A program made the translations under genes and the position numbers. Below, in pieces: positions 28,710 to 36,347 of a stretch of DNA of 49,843 bases (position 1 is the stretch's first letter; the number at the start of each line of letters is the position of its first letter). Location of the stretch: NCBI GenBank assembly GCA_015272155.1, contig JACYME010000145.1:1-49843 (forward strand). Direction: 5' to 3'. Origin of the DNA: Leptolyngbyaceae cyanobacterium T60_A2020_046. GTDB taxonomy: Bacteria; Cyanobacteriota; Cyanobacteriia; Phormidesmidales; Phormidesmidaceae. Under the pieces are notes generated by a model, which was given only the letters and a program-made list of their open reading frames with translations, did not search any database and was not told the DNA's origin.

Positions 28710-29141
28710 TCAGGCTTCAGTCTGCAACGGGCTTTGCAGTTCACTCCCATGCCGATCGCCCGCCCGAAGTGAAGCGGATACAGCGGGTGCGGGGGGAATG
28801 CGGGCCGTGCGGCATGGCTGGAGATCCGGCGGCAGTTTAAAGGCAGGCACCATGCCGTCGGTGCTGTCGAGGTAGAGCTCAGCGGCGGTGAGCAGGTCGG
28901 CGGCGCAGGTGATGGGGTCGAGGTGGGTAAAGAGATAGGTGGGTTTGCCGGTGCCCACGTAGGCGATCGCGCAGGGCTGCTCGCAAATGCACAGGCAGCC
29001 AGTGGTGGCAATCGCCAGTTCATCCCGGCGAGGCCATTGCCCATGCAGGGCTTGCAACTGCTTGAGCAAATGAGCACCGCCCGTTTCCCCGTCGCGCTTT
29101 TCTTCTTCGACCGAAACACCACAGCTTTGGCAAACAATCAA
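28710..29141 (-). CDS. DUF1636 metal-binding protein, ferredoxin-like
   Basis: A 143-residue protein with cysteines suited to a metal or Fe-S centre: CQSC at residues 4-7 and GCLCICEQPCAI around 48-59, followed by GKPTYLFTHLDP and STDGMVPAFKLPPDL. These are the conserved stretches of DUF1636, a (2Fe-2S)-like family often found beside siderophore or cobalamin uptake genes. The start (MIVCQSCG) lies 15 bp after the stop of a degraded FecB-type gene on the same strand, so it was the tail of an iron-uptake operon. The last 30 residues (RAGDRHGSELQSPLQTEA) look unconserved and may be read-through past a lost stop. The gene itself seems intact. Confidence 0.8.
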   Translation of the reverse strand: MIVCQSCGVSVEEEKRDGETGGAHLLKQLQALHGQWPRRDELAIATTGCLCICEQPCAIAYVGTGKPTYLFTHLDPITCAADLLTAAELYLDSTDGMVPAFKLPPDLQPCRTARIPPAPAVSASLRAGDRHGSELQSPLQTEA

Positions 29142-29155
29142 CTAATCAGGCATGG

Positions 29156-29392
29156 CTATGAAGGCTCCACGAGATACTTGAACAGGTCGTCGAGGATGGC
29201 GTTGGCCGCGATCGAGCCGCTGCCAAGCCAGTAGCTGGGCACCTCATACACGCGCCCTGCCTGCACCGCCTTGAGCCGTTGCCAGAGGGGGACGCGCTTC
29301 AGCGCATCGAGACTCCGCCACCAGCTTGCGGGTTGGTTTGCGGAAGACCAGCACGCAGGCGAGGTTGTCTGGCGTTAGGTGCTGGTTGTGGA
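29156..29392 (-). pseudogene. Remnant of siderophore-binding protein (FecB/FhuD type), C-terminus only
   Basis: Leftward, ending at the TAG at 29156-29158. The last 50 or so codons read LKRVPLWQRLKAVQAGRVYE, then VPSYWLGSGSIAANAILDDL, FKYLVEPS: the standard C-terminus of a periplasmic iron-siderophore binding protein. Going upstream the frame loses similarity around 29335, and another frame (LTPDNLACVLVFRKPTRKLV) carries what looks like the preceding part, suggesting a frameshift. The whole N-terminal two thirds is missing and is replaced directly by the TonB-receptor fragment. Confidence 0.75.
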
Positions 29393-29713
29393 TCAGTAGA
29401 AAACCACGGTGCGCGTCGTCGGAGCCGCCAGTTCGCCCCCCGCTGTTTCCAGCACCACCTGCAACCCGGCCTCGGTGGGCTCTACCCGCACCCCGGTAAT
29501 TTGCACGATGGCTTGGGCGATTTGGGTCATCTCTTCATCCACTGGGGGGCAGGGTGGGAGAATGGGAGATGGGGGATGGGTTGTCCGGACTCGCCCACTC
29601 ATCCACTCATCCGCAGGTTCGGTGCTCGCTTGTGCCGTCAGGGGTTGCCCTAGGACGACGATCGCCCCCATCACTCAAACCCATAAGCCCCATCCCATCG
29701 CCTGCTGAACCAT
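29393..29713 (-). pseudogene. Remnant of TonB-dependent siderophore receptor, N-terminus with AMIN domain
   Basis: Leftward. An ATG at 29711-29713 begins MVQQAMGWGLWV, then an in-frame TGA (29675-29677) interrupts the signal peptide, which goes on as VMGAIVVLGQPLTAQAS. After a linker comes ITGVRVEPTEAGLQVVLETA and TTRTVVFY, an AMIN domain as found at the start of cyanobacterial siderophore receptors. The frame stops at 29393. The plug and beta-barrel (normally about 600 residues more) are absent. One deletion seems to have joined this N-terminus to the C-terminus of the binding-protein gene. Confidence 0.7.
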
Positions 29714-29901
29714 ATCCTTCGCACCACCGCTTAAGTATCCGTCGCGCTAGATGCGAATAGCTTGTATCTAGACATGAGAACTTTAGGACAGATGGTGCGA
29801 TCGCGTCTGTCACTCGACGGAACTTTTTCAGTCCCCCGGCGGAATAATTGAGTCCTGACACCCAAGCTATACTGAGGCCAATATCGCCGGAGCGTGAGGT
29901 T

Positions 29902-30651
29902 ATGGTTCGTTTGGATGAACGCCCCCCCGAACGTGGTGAGGACATCGCCGACGAAATTAAGCTGCCTCCGAGTCACTTATATAGCGATGAGCCACCTTTG
30001 GAAACAGATCTGCACCGCAATCAGATTGATCTGTTGATTCGTCTATTGCAGCACTGGTGGCGAGAGCGTCAAGACTTCTACATTTCCGGCAATTTAACGG
30101 TTTACTACAACACTCAGCAGCTCAAGTCGCGGGATTTTCGCGGCCCAGATGTGTTTGTGGTGCTCGACACTGAAAAAAAAGATCGCCGCAGTTGGGCCAT
30201 TTGGGATGAAGGCGGCAAGTATCCCAATGTGGTGATTGAGCTCCTCTCGAGTTCCACAGCCAAGGTGGATAAAGGCGCGAAGAAGGCTCTATATCAGGAT
30301 GTGTGGCGGTTGCCAGAGTATTACTGGTTCCATCCAGAGACTCTGGAGTTTGCCGGGTTCCGTTTGGTGGGGGGGCATTACGAAGCGATCGCCCCGACCG
30401 AAACGGGACACTTACCCAGTGAACAGCTGGGGTTGAAACTCGGGATTCACGAGCGGCAGTTGCGCTGGTTTACGGCAGAGGGAGAGTTGATTCCGTTGCC
30501 GGAAGAGGCAGAACGCCAACGGGCTGAGCAGGAACGCCAGCGGGCTGAGCAGGCCCAGCAACAGGTAGAGCAGGAGCGGCAAGCTAGAGCACGGCTAGAA
30601 GCCTACCTGCGATCGCAGGGCATTGATCCTGATCAACTTCCTCAGGAATGA
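29902..30651 (+). CDS. Uma2 family endonuclease with coiled-coil tail
   Basis: A 249-residue protein of the Uma2 (DUF820) family, PD-(D/E)XK-fold proteins very abundant in cyanobacteria. Visible core: DLLIRLLQHWWRERQDFYIS, RDFRGPDVFVVLDTEKKDRR (active-site Asp), WAIWDEGGKYPNVVIELLSS (the E of the PD-ExK motif) and KKALYQDVWRLPEYYWFHP. The C-terminus has heptads (ERQRAEQERQRAEQAQQ) encoded by near-identical 21-bp units. I chose the ATG at 29902 (MVRLDERPPE); the frame is open to 29848. Function in the cell is not established; a role in transposition or DNA repair has been suggested for the family. Confidence 0.85.
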   Translation: MVRLDERPPERGEDIADEIKLPPSHLYSDEPPLETDLHRNQIDLLIRLLQHWWRERQDFYISGNLTVYYNTQQLKSRDFRGPDVFVVLDTEKKDRRSWAIWDEGGKYPNVVIELLSSSTAKVDKGAKKALYQDVWRLPEYYWFHPETLEFAGFRLVGGHYEAIAPTETGHLPSEQLGLKLGIHERQLRWFTAEGELIPLPEEAERQRAEQERQRAEQAQQQVEQERQARARLEAYLRSQGIDPDQLPQE

Positions 30652-30726
30652 GGTGCTAATTTGGGGCAGGGGCGATGGCTAAAGGCCAGTCTTTGATGAG
30701 AGGGGTGTGCGGAGGGCAGGGTTACT

Positions 30727-30933
30727 TCAAAGTCTACTTCTGGGTGGACTGCCAGACCGCTGAAACGCCTTTGGCCTCACCCCAAACTTGCGCTTGAGTG
30801 CCGCAGCGAAATGCCCCGCATGGGTGTAACCGACCTCACAGGTCACCTCAGCCAACGCTTATCTCGGTATCTTGCAAGAGCTGTCGGGCTTTGATCAGCC
30901 GTTGCTGCCGCAAATAGCCATACACCAGACTTG
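30727..30933 (-). pseudogene. AraC/PchR-type regulator remnant with frameshift (fragment 1)
   Basis: Leftward. One frame reads VYGYLRQQRLIKARQLLQDT, EISVG then stop; shifting by one base near 30855 continues ALAEVTCEVGYTHAGHFAAA, LKRKFGVRPKAFQRSGS and stops at 30727. Together these are the two helix-turn-helix units of an AraC-family regulator of the kind (PchR-like) placed beside siderophore receptor genes. The ligand-binding N-terminus is missing. A perfect 13-bp tandem duplication (ACAATATCTCTTA at 30934-30946 and 30947-30959) sits exactly where similarity ends. Confidence 0.75.
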
Positions 30934-31177
30934 ACAATATCTCTTAACAATATCTCTTAATCGATGTGCCTGAGGCTAACCCGATTCTCATTCTTAATTG
31001 GAATTGCTATGTCACCCCGAAAGCAAAATTTTGCTGACTTTTTTGCAAACTCAAGGTAGAGACAGCAGACGGTTGGGGCATCTAGAAACTGTACAGCAAC
31101 ACAGCTGTCAGGAAAACCAGTCTCTGACGATGGCATGGCTGATGCAGCGGTTTTAAGATGAGGCTTCTAGAGATTGG

Positions 31178-31963
31178 TCATGAGAGGTCATCTGGGTCAA
31201 CACCCAACTCTCTCAGCTTTGCAGCCAAGCGATCAGCGCGCTGCTTTTCTTGCTCGGCGCGCTGCTTTTCTTGCTCGGCGCGCTGCTTTTCTTGCTCGGC
31301 ACGCTCATCGCCGTTGAGCAGCAGAGTGCCGTCGCTGTCCCACCAACGCAGCCAGGGCAATGCTTGATTCAGGTATTGCCCCTGCCAAATCCCCAACTCC
31401 ACCCCCAATGGCGTAATTGGAAAATGTCCCCGCTCGTTGGGGGTGCAGCGGTGATAGTGATTGGCAATTAGCTCATACACTTCAACTGAGGCTTTATCGA
31501 CTTCGTAGATGACGTAGAAGGGGACTCGAATCGCCTGTTCGTACACCCAAAATTTGCCTGCCTTCAAGTTGTCTCCAGCAAAGGGCGAGGTGGTATCCCG
31601 TTCTTCAGAGCCATCCCCAGAGACAAACTCAATCACAATGAGTGGAGCTACGATCTCCTGCCACATCACGTAAGAGCGCCGCCGTTTGCCCTCCAGCAGA
31701 GGCGGCACATTAGGGACGTAAAACCAGTCGGGGGCTTCAGCTCCGCGCTCAGGCGGCTCGATCAGCCGCCAGTAGATCCCACAATCTTGACCAATGGCGT
31801 ACTGTCCGTCGGGGTGCAACGCATCTAAAACTGGACGAATCGAATCGGTGAGCAGCACGCTCTGGGGGTGCTCCTGAAAATTTTTCACAAAGGTGCCATT
31901 TGTCTCCGGTAGCTGAGTGTGATCTGGCAGGATGAGTTGAGGGTGAGAAGTCGCGATCGCCAT
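31178..31963 (-). CDS. Uma2 family endonuclease with heptad-repeat tail
   Basis: A 261-residue Uma2 (DUF820) protein, a second copy of the family 2 kb from the first but not a close duplicate. Core motifs: GIYWRLIEPPERGAEAPDWF (active-site Asp), SYVMWQEIVAPLIVIEFVSG (Glu), KAGKFWVYEQAIRVPFYVIY. The tail has three exact copies of EQEKQRA encoded by a perfect 21-bp tandem repeat, then DRLAAKLRELGVDPDDL, a common end of these proteins. The start ATG at 31961-31963 is clear. It lies between two AraC-regulator fragments on the same strand, so it probably arrived in, or survived from, a locus that has been rearranged. Confidence 0.85.
   Translation of the reverse strand: MAIATSHPQLILPDHTQLPETNGTFVKNFQEHPQSVLLTDSIRPVLDALHPDGQYAIGQDCGIYWRLIEPPERGAEAPDWFYVPNVPPLLEGKRRRSYVMWQEIVAPLIVIEFVSGDGSEERDTTSPFAGDNLKAGKFWVYEQAIRVPFYVIYEVDKASVEVYELIANHYHRCTPNERGHFPITPLGVELGIWQGQYLNQALPWLRWWDSDGTLLLNGDERAEQEKQRAEQEKQRAEQEKQRADRLAAKLRELGVDPDDLS
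31237..31299. repeat. Three perfect 21-bp tandem repeats
   Basis: CGCGCTGCTTTTCTTGCTCGG occurs three times head to tail (31237-31257, 31258-31278, 31279-31299) with no mismatch. It encodes the heptads of the Uma2 tail on the minus strand. Being a multiple of three, gain or loss of a unit changes coiled-coil length without breaking the frame. Confidence 0.95.
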
Positions 31964-32043
31964 AGCAGCACTCCCGCAAGCGGTATCTCAAGACCAACGA
32001 TATCAAGCGTCATCAGGCTAGCTTCATTGTAGCGGCGGGCCTT

Positions 32044-32112
32044 TTATCTCAGACATTCACGGGGGCTGATGCCAAACTAACGCTTAAAGGCAGCGGCAAA
32101 CTGGGCTGAAAT
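32044..32112 (-). pseudogene. AraC-type regulator remnant (fragment 2)
   Basis: Leftward, only about 22 codons: SAQFAAAFKR, an in-frame TAG, FGISPRECLR, then TAA at 32044-32046. This is the very end of an AraC-family DNA-binding domain (second helix-turn-helix). It is not the same sequence as fragment 1, so two regulator genes were once here. I see no convincing N-terminal part in 32113-32369. Confidence 0.65.
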
Positions 32113-32369
32113 CGATGGCTTCCCTAACGGTTCATCCATCCCAGGCGGATCCCAAACTTTTGCCCAACGTCCCGCCATAGGTTTCGCCCCTTGGACTCAG
32201 GTGTGTTGCCCGGTGCCCGGGTTCAACCCGGTTGAGCGTCCCCGAGAAAGCTTGTCGCCTCATTTTCGTCAGTTTATGGGGTGCCTGAGGAGCATCGCTG
32301 CTGCGACCCTTCATGCAAGACTTGAAGAACTTGCCCAATTGTCCTCCTTACCTTGGTGAGACTCGTTGA

Positions 32370-33362
32370 ATGCATCACGTTCCCCCTCGTTCTGCCATTG
32401 ACCTCGAAGCCCTGTGGGAAATTCCGATGGGGCTGGTGTCCTTTGGGTTTTCGCGCGGGTTGCGGGCCACGCTGACCAATCTGGGGCGCTACTACAACCC
32501 CATGAATCGGCAAGAAACGCCCCAGTGGCAGGTGGTGTCTGCGGAGTTTTTGGCGAAGCCCATTAAGCTGTTGTGGGCGATGAGTCGCGCGCGGTGGAAT
32601 CTCCATGCGTTGATTGCGATCGCGGGGCCATTTACCCTGACCCAATCGATCAGCCTGAATGTGGCCACCATTGCCCAGGGCACCCCCTCGTGGACGGCGG
32701 TGTTTTACACCCTGCGCGACTATGAAACGCTGGCCAGCATTAGCTCGTTGAGCATTGCGGGCGATCGCGAGTGGGAAACCGTGACGCTGCCGCCGGGGCG
32801 CTATTTAGTGGGGCTGCGGCACTATCGCTGGGCTAATCCCATCACCCTGCCCGCCATTCGGGTAGATGGGCAAGACACCCTCGCGGCAGAATCCCTCGCT
32901 TCACCGCCGGACTTTAATCGGTTTTATCGGGACTTGTTGCCCCGTCAGGGCGTGATTCACCAAGCCCTAAACGGCTACGTGTATCCGCTGCTGCGCTATG
33001 GCAAAGGGCTGCCTGCGGCCTTTGTGCGACGGGTGTTTTTGCCAGTGCCGAATCCCGAAACACAGTTTCACTTTGGGGCGCTGCGGCGGGGCGAGGGTGT
33101 GCAGTTTACCGTTGATTCGGCGATCGCAGCCAACTACGAACTCTTCTTTAGCCTTTACAATCGCTTCTGCTTTCCCCTCGATTGGTATCCGATCACCACA
33201 GAAACCCACGAGACTCAGCCCTGCGATCAAAAGGCCGTGTTCATCCTCCGCATTCACCCCAAGCGTCCTGGCCTGCCTCAGCCCAATCCAGACCAAGTGA
33301 AGGTAGAGGTTCTGACGAAAATGCAGCAATCGGCAAAGGGTAAGGGTAAGGACAAGATTTAA
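32370..33362 (+). CDS. Conserved cyanobacterial protein, possibly DUF6208 family
   Basis: A 330-residue protein without a recognised catalytic motif. The N-terminal 60 residues (ALWEIPMGLVSFGFSRGLRA, LGRYYNPMNRQ) look like a membrane-associated helix followed by a helical segment; residues 80-180 are beta-rich (WTAVFYTLRDYETLASISSL, TVTLPPGRYLVGLRHYRWAN), and residues about 185-230 are helical (DFNRFYRDLLPRQGVIHQAL). I recall this order from cyanobacterial proteins now called DUF6208, a label I give only tentatively. The last 20 residues are lysine-rich. The gene is isolated, downstream of the degraded siderophore locus. Confidence 0.65.
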   Translation: MHHVPPRSAIDLEALWEIPMGLVSFGFSRGLRATLTNLGRYYNPMNRQETPQWQVVSAEFLAKPIKLLWAMSRARWNLHALIAIAGPFTLTQSISLNVATIAQGTPSWTAVFYTLRDYETLASISSLSIAGDREWETVTLPPGRYLVGLRHYRWANPITLPAIRVDGQDTLAAESLASPPDFNRFYRDLLPRQGVIHQALNGYVYPLLRYGKGLPAAFVRRVFLPVPNPETQFHFGALRRGEGVQFTVDSAIAANYELFFSLYNRFCFPLDWYPITTETHETQPCDQKAVFILRIHPKRPGLPQPNPDQVKVEVLTKMQQSAKGKGKDKI

Positions 33363-33452
33363 ATTTGCGGGGAAATTTTCTCAATCAGTGCGGATGCGAC
33401 TGACAATGAAAGGCGATCGCGATTCGTGCCCAGTTGGGCTTGGGAGGCTTCC

Positions 33453-33845
33453 ATGCTGAACTCAAACGCCGCCGCATCCATCCTCACTGCCGAGGCACTC
33501 CTCGCCGCCTATGCAGCGGGGCAGCGCAACTTTGAGGAAGTCAACTTGCCAGGGGTAGCGCTGGCGGGCTGCGATCTCAAAGGGGCAGACCTCAGCTATG
33601 CCGACCTCAGTGACGCCAATCTACGCGGGGCCAACCTGCGCGGGGCCGATCTCAGCTATGCCAACCTGCGCGGGGCCGACTGCACCCACATTGACCTACG
33701 CGGCGCGATGCTGATCGGCACCGACTTGCGCGCCGCCACCCTGCACGAGGCTAACCTACACGAAGCTGACTACGACCCCAACGAAACCCGCTTCCCAGAA
33801 GGCTTTGACCCCCAACAAGCAGGAATGCGCCGCGATCGCGACTAA
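33453..33845 (+). CDS. Pentapeptide repeat protein, short
   Basis: A 130-residue protein. After about 40 residues of helical N-terminus (ILTAEALLAAYAAGQRNFEE) there are about 14 pentapeptide units of the form A(D/N)LxX, for example ADLSYADLSDANLRGANLRG and ATLHEANLHEADY, which fold into a right-handed quadrilateral beta-helix. The ATG at 33453 is preceded by GGGAGG at 33441-33446, a good ribosome binding site, so the upstream in-frame GTG at 33426 is less likely. Function cannot be inferred. Confidence 0.85.
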   Translation: MLNSNAAASILTAEALLAAYAAGQRNFEEVNLPGVALAGCDLKGADLSYADLSDANLRGANLRGADLSYANLRGADCTHIDLRGAMLIGTDLRAATLHEANLHEADYDPNETRFPEGFDPQQAGMRRDRD

Positions 33846-34129
33846 GGCGCAGACAAGGGGTAACATCGCTTGGGAGCAGGTTGGGGGATGGGGTTTAAGG
33901 GACGGGCTTCGGCAAAACTTGAGAGCTCCGAGGGCTGGCACTCAATGACGTTGGGTGGAGAAGAAACCGGAAAAATCGCCGGGCGAGCGATCTCAACAGT
34001 TTTGTTATAGTTGTAAACTTCGGTAACCCAGTCGGGATACAGTAGATTTTGGAATTCCAAGTTTCGCGGCAGTCTACGCCCAAAACTTCTGTTGGGATTC
34101 CTCAATATTCCGATACAGAACTGGCCCCT

Positions 34130-34663
34130 ATGACGGTTCACTCTATCGACACACCTGCGGAATTGTCGGAACCCAGCTTTCTCTACTTTGCCTATGGGTC
34201 TTGCATGTGCCCGGTGGATCTCAAGCGATCACTGGGCGAAAGCACCCACCGCTACGTGATTGGCCCCGCAACTCTGCCGGGATATCGCCTGGGCTTTTTT
34301 CGCCGTTCAGAGAAGCGCAACTGCGGCGTGCTCGACATCGTGCAAGACATGACCGCCTGTGTGGAAGGGGTGCTCTATCAATTGCCCCAGCGCCTCAGCC
34401 CCCTGCTAGACGAGCGAGAAGTCGGCTACCAGCACGAACTAGTGACCGTGCGCTGCAATGGCAAAACCTATGGCCCCACCCGCACCTATTCTGTGGTCGA
34501 AAAACTGAGCCACGAAATCGCACCCAACGACTGGTACTTCAACGTGGTGCTGCGCGGCGCATATACCTGTGGTCTGCCAGAAACCTACTGCTGGAACCTC
34601 TTTCACCACATGCATCGCCTCCAGCGCACTCAAGTCTGCGATCGCACCCTGCGATCGGCCTAG
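34130..34663 (+). CDS. Gamma-glutamylcyclotransferase-like (GGCT/AIG2 fold) protein
   Basis: A 177-residue protein. The motif YFAYGSCMCPVDLKRSLGES near residue 18 corresponds to the substrate-binding YGSNM loop of gamma-glutamylcyclotransferases, followed by the strand LPGYRLGFFRRSEKRNCGVL and VEGVLYQLPQRLSPLLDERE, where the Glu pair fits the position of the catalytic Glu. The Asn of YGSN is replaced by Cys, which is unusual. The ATG at 34130 is chosen over the frame's earlier start because that lies in AT-rich non-coding sequence. Substrate unknown; glutathione or gamma-glutamyl-amine turnover would be the family's expected role. Confidence 0.75.
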   Translation: MTVHSIDTPAELSEPSFLYFAYGSCMCPVDLKRSLGESTHRYVIGPATLPGYRLGFFRRSEKRNCGVLDIVQDMTACVEGVLYQLPQRLSPLLDEREVGYQHELVTVRCNGKTYGPTRTYSVVEKLSHEIAPNDWYFNVVLRGAYTCGLPETYCWNLFHHMHRLQRTQVCDRTLRSA

Positions 34664-34861
34664 TCATCCCTTACACTGGCGCTGAAATGTCAATAACGTC
34701 AACTCAGCAAAGCTTGGGCAGCACAGCCTCTAATCAGCAGCCACGATAAGATTTGACATCGTTCGCTTAGGGAGCGGCTGATGGTTCAAACACCTTCCGG
34801 TAGTGCCCCAGAGGTAATGATAGATTGGTTAAGGTGATCTTGACGAGACTCCTGACGACTG

Positions 34862-34964
34862 ATGCCGACCTGCCCTAAATGCCAAGCCACTCGTACCGTT
34901 AAAAGCGGCCACATCCATACGGGTAGGCAACGCTATCTCTGCCGTCAATGCGGTTACCAGTTCG
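34862..34964 (+). pseudogene. IS1-family insA, 5' half
   Basis: Starts ATG at 34862: MPTCPKCQATRTVKSGHIHT, then GRQRYLCRQCGYQF and the first base of the Val codon. This is the zinc-finger N-terminus (CPKC and CRQC) of an IS1-type InsA protein. Similarity stops exactly after G34964, where the integron-type cassette begins; the frame then runs by chance to 35035 into antisense methyltransferase sequence. The other half resumes at 36918. Confidence 0.88.
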
Positions 34965-34996
34965 TTAGACGGCAGTCCCCGCAACCCCACACTTCA

Positions 34997-36037
34997 TTAC
35001 GCTGGATAGCGCTTTGCTTTCTCGAAGAGACGTAATTGTTTTAAGTGATGGACTATTTCCTGAGACTCACCTGACATGATTTCTTCATATAAAAGCCTAA
35101 TGTCATTTTCATCTGCGTCTTCTTCCATAAAACGAAATGAAGATGCTGCAAGATATTGAAGTTCTCTCTCAAAAGCCAACCAATACCTATTTTCCTGTTC
35201 AGCCACAAAGCCAGTTGTGTTAGAGCCTGCAAAAATATCGACAACTAGATCTCCAGGCTCAGTCAGAAAACGAATAAAAAATTCTGGGAGCTTGCCAGGA
35301 AATCGTGCAGGATGAGCCTTTAAACCTAAAGTTTTACAACCTCTAAGGTATTGACCATTTGACTCAGAATTAGGAATTTGTAGAAGGTTAGAAGGAATTG
35401 CACCTCCATTGTCCTTTCCAAAGCCTTTACCAATATCATGTCCAGATGGGCGCTTCTTAGGATCGTAAAATTTCTCTGGATCTTCTAGGAGTTTTTTCAT
35501 CCTAGAACTATATTCTGTTAGAACTTTAGTTACATCAGATTTGGGAAACTCAGATTTACTGAACCACCAAACTGTGTTCACAGAATCCTTCGCTCTTATT
35601 TTTTTCTTGTTGACCCACTCGATAGGGCTAGGCAATTTTGAGGGATTAAACCAGTAGAAATCTTCTGCCAGGAAAAAACCAATTTCATCGCAAAAGTGAA
35701 TTGGGATCCTAAAGTTATATAAACTTCTGACAGGTTTTCCTTTTTCATAAGCACCGCCCAAATCCAGGACAAAACTGCCGTCATCTTTAAGCTTCTGATA
35801 AACAATCGCAGCAAAATTGGCAAGCCACTCAATATATTCAGATTGGTCTTTATTGCCATATTCTTTTTTCCTCTGAAGCGCAAATGGAGGACTAGTCAAG
35901 ACTAAATTAATACTGTTGTTTGGCAGCTTGCTGAGCAGTTCTAGGGAGTCACCACAAAAGGATGCACCCATATCAGTCGAATAGACTGGGGAATTCCCAA
36001 AAGGCTCAAGATCTATAGGAAATTTTACTTGCTGCAA
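34997..36037 (-). CDS. pvuIIM: Type II DNA methyltransferase, M.PvuII-like (N4-cytosine)
   Basis: A 346-residue beta-class methyltransferase. The catalytic motif TSPPF (residues 48-52, motif IV) precedes the AdoMet-binding motif I (LVVDIFAGSNTTGFVAEQEN, about 265-284), the order typical of the beta class; SPPF/Y is the form used by N4-cytosine enzymes. Size and order match M.PvuII, which methylates the inner cytosine of CAGCTG and protects DNA from the partner nuclease. It is transcribed away from the controller and endonuclease genes, with 61 bp between start codons, as in the classical PvuII system. Base composition is AT-rich compared with resident genes. Very confident in function; specificity inferred from the partner. 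Confidence 0.93.
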   Translation of the reverse strand: MQQVKFPIDLEPFGNSPVYSTDMGASFCGDSLELLSKLPNNSINLVLTSPPFALQRKKEYGNKDQSEYIEWLANFAAIVYQKLKDDGSFVLDLGGAYEKGKPVRSLYNFRIPIHFCDEIGFFLAEDFYWFNPSKLPSPIEWVNKKKIRAKDSVNTVWWFSKSEFPKSDVTKVLTEYSSRMKKLLEDPEKFYDPKKRPSGHDIGKGFGKDNGGAIPSNLLQIPNSESNGQYLRGCKTLGLKAHPARFPGKLPEFFIRFLTEPGDLVVDIFAGSNTTGFVAEQENRYWLAFERELQYLAASSFRFMEEDADENDIRLLYEEIMSGESQEIVHHLKQLRLFEKAKRYPA

Positions 36038-36056
36038 GATAACTCGACCTCAATCG

Positions 36057-36083
36057 CTACTTATAGTCTGTAGACCTATCGTC
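36057..36083. promoter_or_regulatory. C-box operator of the R-M system
   Basis: In the gap between the methyltransferase and controller genes: ACTTATAGTC (36059-36068), spacer TGTA, GACCTATCGTC (36073-36083). Two inverted half-site pairs of the ACT...AGT / GAC...GTC type around a TGTA spacer are the form bound by PvuII-class controller proteins, which activate their own and the endonuclease gene and limit expression. It ends 15 bp before the controller start at 36099. Confidence 0.8.
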
Positions 36084-36098
36084 ATCATTATCCCAATT

Positions 36099-36347
36099 AT
36101 GGAGATTATGTCAATCTCCAAGCCTGTGTCATCTAATGCTAGAAGACTTTTTGCAAAAAGGCTACGACAGATTCGTCAGGTAAAGGGTCTGTCGCAAGAG
36201 TCACTTGCTGACTTAGCAGGTCTGCATCGTACCTATGTAGGCTCTGTTGAACGGAGTGAGCGCAATGTATCGATTGATAACATGGAGCGTCTCGCTAAAG
36301 CCTTGGAGGTTGACATTGCTGAACTTCTAAGGGACGAATCAGAATGA
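36099..36347 (+). CDS. pvuIIC: R-M controller protein, C.PvuII-like (XRE family)
   Basis: An 82-residue helix-turn-helix protein with the XRE fold: [40 protein letters not shown], then a helix for dimerisation ([17 protein letters not shown]). Size and sequence match controller proteins of type II R-M systems. These delay endonuclease synthesis until DNA is methylated. Two starts are possible: ATG 36099 and ATG 36108; the first has no ribosome binding site, as in leaderless controller mRNAs, the second follows GGAG only 3 bases away. The stop overlaps the endonuclease start by 4 bp (ATGA), so the two are translationally coupled. Confidence 0.92.
   Translation: MEIMSISKPVSSNARRLFAKRLRQIRQVKGLSQESLADLAGLHRTYVGSVERSERNVSIDNMERLAKALEVDIAELLRDESE

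Noticed and set aside
30980-31000. A Fur-box-like TGAGAAT on the minus strand upstream of the AraC fragment
   Set aside because: Only one half-site matches; not enough to call in a decayed region.
31237-31299. Short repeats as a possible CRISPR
   Set aside because: The units are directly adjacent without spacers and encode heptads in a gene.
33842-34141. A minus-strand 99-residue frame in the spacer before the GGCT-like gene
   Set aside because: Runs across a likely promoter region, low-complexity and without homologue that I know.
34862-35035. A 57-residue plus-strand gene reading through the cassette boundary
   Set aside because: Only the first 34 codons are insA; the rest is chance antisense of the methyltransferase end.
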